Shown one piece after another: positions 10,513 through 21,264 of a DNA stretch of 64,000 bases. Every line of letters begins with the position of its first letter. The stretch's first letter is position 1. A program made the translations under genes and the position numbers. Origin of the DNA: Obelidium mucronatum (lineage: Eukaryota > Chytridiomycota > Chytridiomycetes > Chytridiales > Chytriomycetaceae); the NCBI GenBank assembly GCA_025765595.1, contig JAIVFH010000065.1, forward strand, positions 1 through 64,000, given 5' to 3'. The notes under the pieces were generated by a model. That model searched no databases and was not told the origin of the DNA. It saw only the letters and a list, made by a program, of their open reading frames with translations.

Positions 10513-13451
10513 TCACTTTGAACTGCCAAGCCAACGCCTGTACACACCGTCATCGAAACGCGCACCATTCTCATTCAGCCACACGATACATTCATCCCTG
10601 GTCTTCCAGAGCCCAGTCACCTCACAATGCCGAATAAACACAAACACAAAGTACCTAAAGTCAAGACCACCAAGATCTTTCACAGATTGAGCTCCCTTCA
10701 TATCCACTTGCAATTTCGAGACAAGCTTCCAAAATTCCGCTGCACCGTCTTCAGTCATCAAATCAACGCCGATTGTGTGCCTCCTCGATTCCACATCAAA
10801 CGGGAGCAACGACGCACAAGTGATTCCATCTTTAGAATCATCCCAATCTGATCCTCTTTTTTTCAACACAAAAACTGGGTATGTCGCCAGCAGCGCTTGG
10901 TTGATCCAGTTTTGAAGTTCAATGTGTTGATCCTCTCCCAGCCATCGCGGCATTACAGACTCTACATTTTCCACATCCTTCAAGACACTCGTGACAAGTT
11001 TCCCAAGCTTATGATTATGAGTTATCCATTCCGGGATCCCTGGCTTTTCAGATTGCGACAGCGTCTTGGAGTCCAATGTGATGGGCATGAGTAATCCATC
11101 AATGGTTCCGAATCCACTACTGCTACTGGCATCCCTTCGGTCTCTTTCAAATGATTCCTTTGAGAGCAATGCTTTTACTTCCCTGATTCGTCGTAAATCC
11201 GTAACAATTGTGTTTATGTTTTGCCCAAAGGAATAAATTCCATTCCATCCAGCTGTTCTACCCACACCTTTCATAGCCCGAATCAATACACTCGAGTCTA
11301 AAGGAGCACCGTCTACTATGGCGTGATAAAATACTTGCTTGAGTTTGGGTATATTATGTACAGTAGAAAAATGGGCAATCACAGAGTCATAGATGGGAAG
11401 AGGCGCGGAAATCAGTGTCGTCGACGGGGAGGCAGTGGCATGACCCAAGAGACCAGGGAGGGCTTTTCGGTAAGTCTCGTAAAGGTGGATGAGATTTTTT
11501 TCTTGGATTTTCGGGACGCTGTCGTTGACCACGTCTGCTGTGGGCGACGACGGATCTGGATAAACTCGAACCAGATTTTGTGGTGGTTGTTGGAGTACTC
11601 TTGAAGCTTGAATGAATCCTCCTCCTTGTCGGGAGTGGATTGGACGGCCCAATGCATCCGACTTTCCAGCACGGTGGCCAAGGCGGGAAATGAGACTTGT
11701 GAAAATATGGAGAGTTGGGGAAACAGTTTGTTTTGCCATCATACGTTTGTATGTCAAAAGGGCTGCTTCCAAATCTCCATCAGGGTTTGTATCTGTGCGT
11801 TTCAGGTGACTGCTAATCAGCAGCCTATTAAGTTTTTCAAACAGATTAAATTCTGAGCCGGATTTCAATAGTAATAATTGATATTTACCCATATGTAATT
11901 GCGTCTGATTCCACGCCTTCCTCCTGCATTTCAGCCAACACCTTGCTGGCGCTTTCGTAATCTTGAAGCTGCGCATACCCACCAATCATTGTATTAAATA
12001 CTCTTTCATCCAATTTAGCTGTTACACTCCCGTCCTTGCTCTTCCTAGCGGCCTCCAACAGCTCTTGCCGAAACGCTTCCCTCCACGACTCTGCTCCTGA
12101 CATATTTCCAACTCGCGTAAAACCGTGAAGAATGGCTGTCCACGTTTTCAAATTGGGCCCATCAGCTTGTACGAGGCTTGCGCCAGTAGCGCCAGTAGAA
12201 TCCCGAGTTTTCGCATACAATTTTTGGAACCAGCGCATTGCTTCACTCAAATCCTTTCTTCGCGCAAACCCACTAATTATTGCCGTATATGTATGCGTGG
12301 TTGGTTGAATGGGGATCAAAGCATGAGCCCGGGGACCAAGAGGTTCCACAAATTGACGGGAATGCCGTTTCGCGCCTGTCATGACGTCGAACCAATACAA
12401 GGCCATGCGAACTTCTCCAGCTTTCATGAAAGCATCAATCATTGTTGTGTAAGTATGTTCGTCAGGTTGAATGCTGTCGGTAGTGGTCATCTCTTCATAG
12501 ATTTTCACCATTGAACCAAGGCCGACCCCGTTCCGAGATGCACAAGCTTGCTTCGCGTGCATATTAATGATTGCGTTGTAGTATTGGACATCCAGATCCC
12601 ATTTTGTGGAAGACGATAGAACTGCTTCGTGAAGGGACTGGACAGATGCCACATCTCCACGTTGAGAATATGCGCGCATCAGTATCGTGTAAAATTTCAA
12701 ATCAGGTTCATGACCAATAAACAGCAGCTTCTCGTGAATGAGTTTGCAGTTGTTGATGTCTTTTAGGGAGGCGAAGCCCTTCAAAACGTGGGTATATGTG
12801 ATGAGAGATGGTTTAATCCGACTATGGCTGATCATTGTGTTCAAGAGAAATATAGCTCGTGATAGAGAGTCGGGGGTTGGTGTCTTGCAATAGGCTTCGA
12901 TGAGGGAAGCGTAACATATTTCAGTGTGGGTATTCGATCGTCCAGAACTTTCGGTACGAGTAAGAATGTATGAAAGAAACCATTGCTCGACTTCGACTGG
13001 CCGTCCGTGTTTCGTGTAGGTTGAAACGACTGTGCGAATGACTTGAAATCCAAGCTGTGAGTCTTCTTTCTTTTTGCCAAATCAGCGCTTTACCGCTTTC
13101 CTCGGCGGCCGCGTCCAGCGCCCCCGCCGCCAGCACGTGTTCAGACACCCACGGCGCCAGGCCGCGCAGCCGCCGGCGCGCGCCGGACTCGTCGGCGGCG
13201 GCAAAGGCGCACGCGACGGCGCGCACCAGCGAGTTCGGGTTCGGGTTCGGCGCGCCGCCCGTCGCAGGCGTCGGCGCCGCGCGCTGCGCCAAGCCGACGA
13301 ACGCGCCAAAGTCGGCGGCGCCAAGCCGCAGCTGCGCGCGCCGCCCATCGCAGTGCTGGTCGAGCAGCGCCGCTAGTTTGGTCGGCGTCGGAATGCGGCC
13401 GTGTGCGGTGAACGTGTTGAGCGCGGTTTGGATGGCATTGGATTTAAACAT
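10513..13451 (-). CDS. Pentatricopeptide repeat (PPR) protein
   Basis: Exons 13094-13451, 11889-13062 and 10513-11824 join to a frame of 947 codons. The central exon is built of degenerate ~35-residue PPR units, for example SLITYTHVLKGFASLKDI, KFYTILMRAYSQRGDVASVQ and HTYTTMIDAFMKAGEV. Fungal PPR proteins of this size usually act in mitochondrial RNA processing or translation. No single RNA target can be named. The first intron is only 31 nt (GTAAAG..GAAAGAAG). A 39-nt alternative ending at CAG puts the next exon out of frame, while 31 nt makes the whole gene a multiple of three. The 5' exon is extremely GC-rich. The C-terminal ~400 residues lack clear repeats. Confidence 0.8.
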
Positions 13452-14196
13452 CAAGAAAACATGAAAAAAAGATGGATTCTAGATGTCTTTTCGTCGTTAG
13501 GAAAGAAAGAGAAGAATGTGCCCGGGTCATTCCCAGAAGAGCTCAGGTTGAAAACTATTGTATGCGCCCACAAACTGCAAGCAAAACTCCTGATTCAACA
13601 CCAACGAAAGCAGTGTCACTTTGACTTTTGTCGCTCGCGAAGGCTTCCTTCAACCCGCATGTGACATCCACATGCAGGGCGGGTGCCGACAAGAGCCAAC
13701 ATAATCAAGAGCAACTCACAATCAAACATTGGGCCTTCCTCAAAACGCTAAGCTGCAAGTAAACCTGTCGCGATTCATTTCGTCATCATTGCTCACACAA
13801 TATCTCAAGTTACAATGCTCAAGAAATCCATAGGCCAAACAAACACTTGACCCTTTAGATCAGAAACACCGCTATGAAGTCATCAAACACATGCCCGCAG
13901 TACAGCCATAGCATTCTCACAACAAGACGCAATACAAAGCAGCAGTCGGGGCAAGCAAGCGGTCGCAGCAGATACTTTGAGATCATTAAAATCATAATTG
14001 GCTAAGTTGCATTCGTCCTTCTCTGTCAGAGTCCGAACCGCTTGCCAACCCATACAGCTGTTTTGCTCGCAAATCAAGCTGCAAAATAGCTATGGTTGCG
14101 TGCTGGCATGGGTTCTCATTCTAGCGGCGCTGGCCGAATGAAGGAAAGCGTTTGCTTGCTTCAGAACTTCGAACAAACTTAAAAAAAAAAGAAGCT
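13452..14196. other. Intergenic region, no gene seen
   Basis: About 745 bp between the 5' end of the PPR gene and the 3' end of the 7TM gene. I see no coding region with protein-like composition and no RNA gene. An A-run of ten lies near 14,180. This is among the longest gene-free stretches in the window. Confidence 0.5.
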
Positions 14197-15628
14197 TCAC
14201 AGTCTAGTTTCCATTTTCTCAAACTTTTTGATATCAATGAATTCGCGACGGTCTGTTAGTTCCGCGCAAAGGGATGCCCTCCGAGTCCGGCTTTCACGAT
14301 CCTTAAAACTCTCTCGAGTGGTTAAAGAGTCGCGTCTACTTTTACTGCGGGCCGCTGTCCGTTCCTCAGTCGTAACATTGCTATCCGTGATGGAAATTTC
14401 CCTTGCAAGTGTGATTCTTTTAAAATTAGGGCTGTGTGCACTGTAGAGAGAACTCAGGTTGCTCGTGTTCAATGAGTTGTTATTTGTTTGGTGAGACTTG
14501 CTTTCGATGCTTGCTCGTGTGCTATCTTTTACAGATTTTCCTCCAGAGTCGGAGCTCTCTACGGTGGTTCCTGTTTGAAATGAGATTTTACGCTGCAACA
14601 AGTATTTAGTTAGACAAAACAGGGACCACGAGCAGCCAAGGACAAACCGAAACTGCTAAGCATACGTGAATTATCATGTAGTACATGTATTGCGAGAAAA
14701 ATATGGCATTCCAGGATGCCAGCGATATGTGGGTCGCTGTTAACAGATATCCAATCAGATACGTTGTCTGCACGACCAAACTGGCCACTAATTAATGATC
14801 TTCTAAAGAAATAGAACTGTAAATTACCTCAAAATTACAATTGACCCTTCATCCAGCATAACTTTCCTAATTCGCCAACCAATCTCGGAGACTACAGTTT
14901 TGGTGGGCTCCTCAGGAACAACAGTGTTTTCCACGACAATCTCCACCGAGCTCTGCTTCTTCACACTTTCATTTTGGAAAAGGGTTGCCAGTTTAGATGA
15001 AATGGATGCCCTCCTTGTTCCTGCGGCTCGAGACGTCCTTGTTACCGACCATACAAACACCAGGGCAATAAACAAAGAAAACCCAATCTCGGTAACCTTC
15101 TCTATCATTAAAATAGAGTCCGCTATTTTTACTTGACAGGTGAAATTCGAGTTTACGACTGTTTCGAAACAGAAGGCGGTGTAAATCCCTATCCCTGCCC
15201 TCAGAAAGAGGGCAAGTCCGATCAATACTTTGAACTTTTTTTGAACAGCTCGAGCACTTGCAGATCCTGCGACAATGGCTATTTCTGCTTGCGTGGCCCA
15301 ATAGCAAAGGGCTTGGATATAATTGCTGCTGTACATTATCCGCGTTCGAACATAACAGTCCAGGGGTGCGTTGATATCATAGTAGAAAGAAACAATCATA
15401 AAGCCAAGCTGTCCAAATCCCATGATAAGAGCTGTCGCGATTTTTATATTGGGGAAATGTGGCCTCAAACATAAGGCCAACAGCATCAATGCAATTGCCT
15501 ATATATCTGTCGTCCATAAGCCTGCGGCCAAAACAGACTTGATGAATAAAAAACAAAAACTCAACTACTCCACATCCTGCTCCTCGAAAGTAATTGCTGA
15601 ACAGATTCTCTTCAGTGAAGCAAGTCAT
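14197..15628 (-). CDS. Seven-helix membrane protein, unknown ligand
   Basis: Exons 15539-15628, 14828-15498, 14666-14780 and 14197-14592 give 423 residues in a consistent frame. Hydrophobic segments are visible at VVEFLFFIHQ, IALMLLALCL, ALIMGFGQLGFMIVSFYY, VLIGLALFLRAGIGIYTAF, IGFSLFIALVFVWSV, LVVQTTYLIGYLL and AIFFSQYMYYMIIH. That makes about seven helices with a cytosolic loop and a Ser/Thr/Arg-rich C-tail (ERTAARSKSRRDSLTTRES) that could be phosphorylated. It looks like a receptor-type protein but I do not recognise the family. Its start lies only ~70 bp from the divergent stomatin gene, so the two share a promoter region. Confidence 0.7.
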
Positions 15629-15697
15629 TTTGAAGGAGAAGAATTGTCAGGTACTTGTCAACAGGCATCCCACCAACCAACCAATTAATCAATAGGC

Positions 15698-16871
15698 ATG
15701 GCACACCAACAGCACAATCAGCGAGTCTATCCCAGCAGCGAACACAGCGGAGAAGAAACCATGTCTTATCCTGCAACAAGTCCAACCCAACATCAACCTC
15801 CACAATACCAAAACCAACCCCATCAACATCAACAGCAGCAGCAACAGCAACAGTATCAAGGAAACCTTCAGCGATCATATCGTCATGAGATCGCGCTTCA
15901 GAATAACCAGCAAAATGCCATCTATGAAGGGTGCACGAATGGATGTGGTGGCTTTTGTGGATTTATTGGCATGTTTCCATGCATGTGCTGTTTCCCGAAT
16001 CCTTTCCAAACTGTTGAACAAGGATCTGTCGGCTTAGTGACGCGTTTTGGGCGGTATTACAAAAGGTGGGTGTCTGTGCAGTGTTGTTGTGCATCAACAC
16101 CAACACCATGTTAATATTAATGTATAGCGTTGATCCGGGTTTAGTTCAGATCAATGTATATACTGAACGCCTCCAACGTGTAGAAATCAAAGTGAATATC
16201 CAACCTATCCCGCAGCAGGTGGTTATGACCAAGGTATTGTATTACTAATACCAATAGTACTGGTTTACTTCAAAATTAACGTCACTTCGTTTAAAACATA
16301 AAATGGATGATTGCAGGATAATGTTTCCATCGCCATCGATTCGGTGATTTATTGGGAAGTGTACGACCCTTACATTGCGACATTTTTGGTCTCCGACGTC
16401 CGCAAAGCATTAATGGAACGCACTCAAACAACTCTTCGTCATGTTATTGGAACCCGAAACCTTCAGGACTCCATTGAAAATCGCGACACTGTTGCTAGCG
16501 ATATTTTGGCCATTATTGAGGAGCCCGCGCGGTCTTGGGGTGTAAAAGTGGAAAGCATTTTAATTAAGGATATTCAGTTTAGTGCTGATCTCCAGGAGTC
16601 TTTGGCTGCTGCAGCGAAGCAGAAGCGGATTGGTGAATCTAAGATTATCATTGCACGTGCGGAAGTCGAGTCTGCAAAACTAATGAGAGAAGCTGCCGAT
16701 GTTTTGAACACAAAAGGTTTTTATTCTCTAGAAGGAAAGCCATGTTGGTCACTAATTAAATGTGAAAAATTTTCAGCTGCCATGCAAATTCGTTATTTAG
16801 AAACACTGGCCAGTATTAGCTCTCATCCTGGAACCAAAGTTATCTTTATGCCACCTGGAACGGAAAAGTGA
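15698..16871 (+). CDS. Stomatin/SPFH (band 7) family protein, copy 1
   Basis: Exons 15698-16065, 16128-16233, 16317-16716 and 16777-16871 give 322 residues. The N-terminus is Gln/His-rich, followed by a Cys-rich membrane-association patch GMFPCMCCFPNPF. The SPFH core reads VEQGSVGLVTRFGRYYK, VDPGLVQINVYTERLQ, VSIAIDSVIYWEV and ARSWGVKVESILIKDI. A coiled-coil C-terminal arm (KQKRIGESKIIIARAEVES) follows. Such proteins oligomerise on cholesterol- or ergosterol-rich membranes and regulate channels or transporters. The Cys patch suggests palmitoylation rather than a spanning helix. The paralog at 25.9-27.0 kb has introns at the same places. Confidence 0.93.
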
Positions 16872-16948
16872 TGTGCTTTTTTTTTGATTAAACCTTGATT
16901 AAATCCATCTGTTTTTGATTGTTGTAAAATTTTTTTTGTTCGCAAAAA

Positions 16949-18265
16949 ATGCTTCCCATTTTGGCCTTATCCATTGCTGCCGCCTTCTCCATTGCTGCAG
17001 TTGCAGCTTCATGTCCTTATGCCGATATGGCTGCCAAACGCTCGCAGAACTGGAATCCTTACTACACACCATCAATGACTCCAATGGACTGGTACAACCT
17101 CAAGCAAGATATCAATGCCGCCATCATATCTCCCGGCTTTGGTCCGTTGATTGTCCGCCTTGCTTGGCACGATGCCGGTACATACAGTCTTGCAAACGGA
17201 CTCGGTGGTCCACATGCGCAGCAGAGATTTGCCCCAGTAATCAACTATGCAGGTGAGGGTCCGATTTGAGGTTGGATTATCAGTAATATCAATTACTAAC
17301 ACTTACAACTTAACACAGCTGACGCTGGATTGCAGCCTGGAAGGGACTTTATGGAACCGATGAAGGCGAAGTACCCTGGCATTTCGTATGCAGACCTCTG
17401 GAGTTTTGCTGGGGCCGTTGTGATTTCTAACAGTGGGGGTCCAACAATCAGATGGCGGCCAGGTAACATTAATTTAATATTGTGCATGCTTCATCAAACT
17501 AAGTTTCCAAAAGGTCGCGCGGATGCTTTGGATTCCAGCGATGACTTTTTCCCTGACGGCACTCTTCCCGATGCTTTGGACACACCATCCAACTTAAGAA
17601 CCTTGTTTCACGCCAAAGGATTCAGTGACCGAGAAATTGTGGCTCTTTCTGGTGGCCACAATTTGGGCTCTCTCCACCCCGAAAACACTCGTGGCTGGTC
17701 AGGGCAATGGACAACCAACCCCCGCTCTTTTGGAAACGAGTTCTTTGTCCGCTTAACAAATCAGAATGCATACACGGTTCAAAATGGTGGTCTTTTTGTT
17801 GATACAAGTAACAGCGCCTTGGTGATGCTGCCATCCGATATGGCGCTGGTTCAAGATCCAACCTTTGCTGCCATCGTCCAAGAATATGCTTCGAATCAAG
17901 GATCTTTTTATGCAGACTTTTCTGCCGCGTTTTCCAAGCTCTTGGAGTTGGGTGTGGGTTCTGGGTTGGGTAACGCAGTCGACACGTCTCTCAGTTCAGG
18001 TCCACCCCAACCACCACCTCCACCACCACCATCAGCTGCAACATCCGATTCTAGCCAGCCACAAACCACTAATGATGCTGTTAAGACATCTACTAATGGC
18101 GATTCCACTGCATCCTCAGTATCGAAGACCACTGGTTCCTCCTCGAAAACAATGGCTGCAACTACTGCGATACCTGCTTCCAAGACGATTGTGGCTACTA
18201 CGTCAGGAAATGTTTTTGTATCACTGTCGCTTCTTTCCGCCCTACTCGTTGTAGCCTTTTTGTAG
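16949..18265 (+). CDS. Secreted GPI-type class I heme peroxidase
   Basis: Exons 16949-17252, 17319-17462 and 17514-18265 give 399 residues. A signal peptide (MLPILALSIAAAFSIAAVAA) leads into the heme-peroxidase core. The distal Arg, Trp and His are in VRLAWHDAGTY, and the proximal His in ALSGGHNLGSLH. WRPGRADALD matches the ascorbate/cytochrome c peroxidase group. After the domain comes a Pro run, a Ser/Thr-rich stalk and a hydrophobic C-terminus (VFVSLSLLSALLVVAFL), the pattern of a GPI-attachment signal. It should reduce H2O2 at the cell surface; the electron donor is not evident. The second intron is 51 nt and has no in-frame stop, so retention would add 17 residues. Confidence 0.9.
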
Positions 18266-18414
18266 GAGTTTCGGAAGCAATAAATAGAAAAAATTGAGCA
18301 GTGTTCCGATCCGATCAACCATTCATGTTTTCTACAGCATACGCACAAGAGGTCATCAAAGTGAGCTCGGCATTTAAGCATGAGCTACATTACATGCAAC
18401 TAACGAATTGCGGT

Positions 18415-18631
18415 ATGGCAGAGACAAGGCCCATCGGTTTCACCCATCCCACCAAAGCCAAAATCAGACGGCGACCTTGCTGAAGGCAAGATCAAGCAAG
18501 CAACCCAGAAAGAAGGAAACTACGAAGACATTATAGCCCTTGTTGGAATGCTTGGAATCGCTTTTGTGTTCTTTGGTGGATTGTATTTTGGCATCAGTTT
18601 CATCATTCAAAAGATCATTCTCGAGCTATGA
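18415..18631 (+). CDS. Tiny single-pass membrane protein
   Basis: A candidate of 61 residues formed by exons 18415-18436 and 18468-18631. The second exon is a well-formed reading frame: charged KQATQKEGNYEDII, then a ~20-residue hydrophobic helix (VGMLGIAFVFFGGLYFGI) and a short tail KIILEL. It resembles small accessory subunits of mitochondrial or ER complexes but I cannot assign one. The frame has no ATG of its own; a 31-nt GT..AG intron links it to an upstream ATG (MAETRPI). The stop is 15 bp from the convergent coiled-coil gene. Moderate confidence that the second exon is real, lower for the first. Confidence 0.45.
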
Positions 18632-18646
18632 AACAAAAAAGTATTT

Positions 18647-21208
18647 CTATATTGAAAGTCCCAGTTCTCTGAGATATTCCGTGTTTCTAAATTCAAGTTT
18701 CTTCTTGGTGGTTTTTAACTCAGCCTCCATTTCCCTTGGTATCACACCTTGGAATTAGTTTCTGGATGTTGATTCGATCACGAGGAAATATTTACCTTTT
18801 ATCTTTTGAAATGGCACGCAAATTTGCTTCCATGGTCATGTTCTCGCGCAGAAGGTCCTTGATTTCTTCTTTGAACTTCTGACGTTCAACTTCGTAGCCT
18901 TCTCTCACGGTTTTTAAGTTTAAGTTGGACCTAAATATTTGAAGGCACAAGTTAACGTGGGCAATTTTAATCGAGAACTTACGTTTCGACAACATCCCGA
19001 ACACCCTTCTCCCTGATTTGTAGCTCAATCTGAAACTGGTTGTCTCTAGACTTGCACAGTTTAACTGCATCTTTAATCTTTGAAATGGCATAGTCTCTCT
19101 CTGAACGCAATCCTTCGGCCTAGAACGAGGGAATTAATTTTGTAGGTGGGATTGGTGTTGCACGAACCAGAAGGAAGGATGATTCCAGTTGAACTTGATT
19201 CATTGCAATGATACCATTCTTTTTTTCGATATTTTGCTTGTAATTTTGTATTTGCTGGGCTTGCTCACTTTCTATACTTTGCTTCTGATGGAGTTGCCGA
19301 CGCAGATCATATACCTCTTTCATAGTAGACATAATAAAGTCCTCCAGGCAAATATGACTGAGTCCCTTATTTCTGGATTTCCCGTCACTTTTCAGTATGT
19401 CAAGTAATCCGGCAGCTGCCAATGCTGATTTGTAATCATCGATATGACCCTTGTTCTGAAAAACCCATGCTTTCTTTTTCTCCAGAACGGATTCTAAATG
19501 GCTGACTTCATCTCTTGCAGATTCCAGCTCATTTGCTAGTTTTTTGTATTGATTTTGGAATTTATCTCGTTCGACTGCAAGCAATTCACTCTTCCTTATA
19601 GATTCACGAAGCTGAACTTCCAAATCTGTGGACACTGCGGTAAGGCACTGAATTGTATCGGATTGAGTTTGTGCAAGGGATTGTATTTCCGAAATGTGTT
19701 TTGACAGGGAATTGTTGGTTTCTGTTTCCGCTTGAACTATACGTAATAAACAACAATGATCAAAAAGACAATAATTATATGGGGCGATATTTTGTTTAGC
19801 ACCTTGCTTTTTCAGATTCCCGGCTTCCTTTGAAATATTTTCCATTTCCTTCATCAATGTACCCAGTTCCTCTTTATAGCTTGAGCAATCTGAACAGGGT
19901 TTGACTAATTGTACTTCTTGACATTGCTGCTTTTGTTGCTGGGCCATTGTTTGTGCAACAGCTGCATTGTGCTGTTCTGTCAAAAGAGCAATTTCTTTCT
20001 GAGCTTGGAGAAAATCTGTCTGCTGTCTCTGTTGGAACTGCTGAGCGTTTCTGAGCTCACGAACGGCATCCACGATAATGGTATTGAATGTCTTCCTCTC
20101 TGCTTTTAAATCATCAATCAGAGCCTCCTTCTCTAAGGTAAGTCTGTGAAGAATGCTCCGCTCTGTTTCTTCGTTGCTTTCGAAATGATCTCGAATGCGT
20201 GTGTCGGCGGCTTCAATGAGTCGTCCGTATTTAGACATTTTCGCTTCTTGCTGTTCAACTGCCAAAACCAAAGAAAGATAAGAAGAAGCAAGGCGAAAAA
20301 TGATACAGCATTTCTTACTTATGGACTTAATTTCATCAACTTTATGTTCCGTTCGCTTTACAGAAATGCTGGTGCCAAAAGTTTCATATGGAGAAGATCT
20401 CTGTGATTGATGAGTAAGCCCAACACGCGACAAAGCTTCCGCTGAGCTAAAGCAGCGATTCAAAGATGAGGTAGAGTTTGTCATTGTGCGCCGTGGTGAT
20501 ATCGATCTGGAGGACCGATCCACAGAAGTTCGTCGAAGCGGGGATGCAGATTTCTCCTGGGGATACGGAGAAGACTTTGGTGATTTTGTATCTGGCGGGG
20601 TGGTTTCTTTGTTGGCTTTTTTGGATGCGGCTTTTTTGACGATTGAAGTCTCGTCATCGGATGAAGCATCCGACACATCCGACAGCGGCACATATTTTTT
20701 TGACACGGTTCTTTTCATCGGTGTGTTCGAAGCCTCATTGGTTGAATTATCTGTGCCCGAAGACTTCTTCTCGTCAGTTCGTTGTTCATTACAATCACGC
20801 GTTGATTTGACAGTGGGTTTCTTAAGAATGGATTTGTTAAGCGGAACTTCATCATCATCAGATAGATCCGAAAATCGATCATTTGGTTCAGACTCCAAGT
20901 TTTTGTGGGCCTGATCCACATGATTCGACGACCCCATTCGCGATGGACTCCTTGATGACTTTCCCCCTTTGGTAGAAGCAGCACGACTAAGAGAAACTGT
21001 AGGCAGCTGCACGAGCGAATCATCGCGGCCAGGCGGGGTTCCAAGGTCGGCGTCTTTGTCTTTGAACTTTGTTTTGGTTGGCGACAGTTTGGTAATAACG
21101 TTGTTGAGCCACTTTTGCGACGTGCTTCGAACAAGAGACTTTTGGGAAGTGTCCAAGTTGAGCGATCGGGAAAGAGAGTTGGTGCTCTTCGGCAGAAGTT
21201 TCGGACAT
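18647..21208 (-). CDS. Coiled-coil protein with disordered Ser-rich N-terminus
   Basis: Six predicted exons: 20319-21208, 19803-20258, 19168-19736, 18983-19119, 18796-18930 and 18647-18734, about 757 residues. The first ~270 residues are low-complexity and rich in Ser, Lys and Asp (e.g. SDLSDDDEVPLNKS, SPRRTMTNSTSS). The rest is almost continuous heptad coiled coil (NSLSKHISEIQSLAQTQ, ERDKFQNQYKKLANELES). Such proteins are often centrosomal, septal or cytoskeletal scaffolds; I do not recognise this one. The ATG at 21208 is one base out of frame with the body (MPKLLPKST after dropping one base of TCC). The two in-frame introns (60 and 66 nt) have no stops. Confidence 0.6.
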
Positions 21209-21264
21209 GTTTATTCTTTCTAAATTATACTCTTTCCTATTCTGCAAAAAGTGCTGCTATGTCA

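Noticed and set aside
13452..14196. Short frames in the gap upstream of the PPR gene
   Set aside because: Under 90 codons, no protein-like composition, no splice partners; treated as intergenic.
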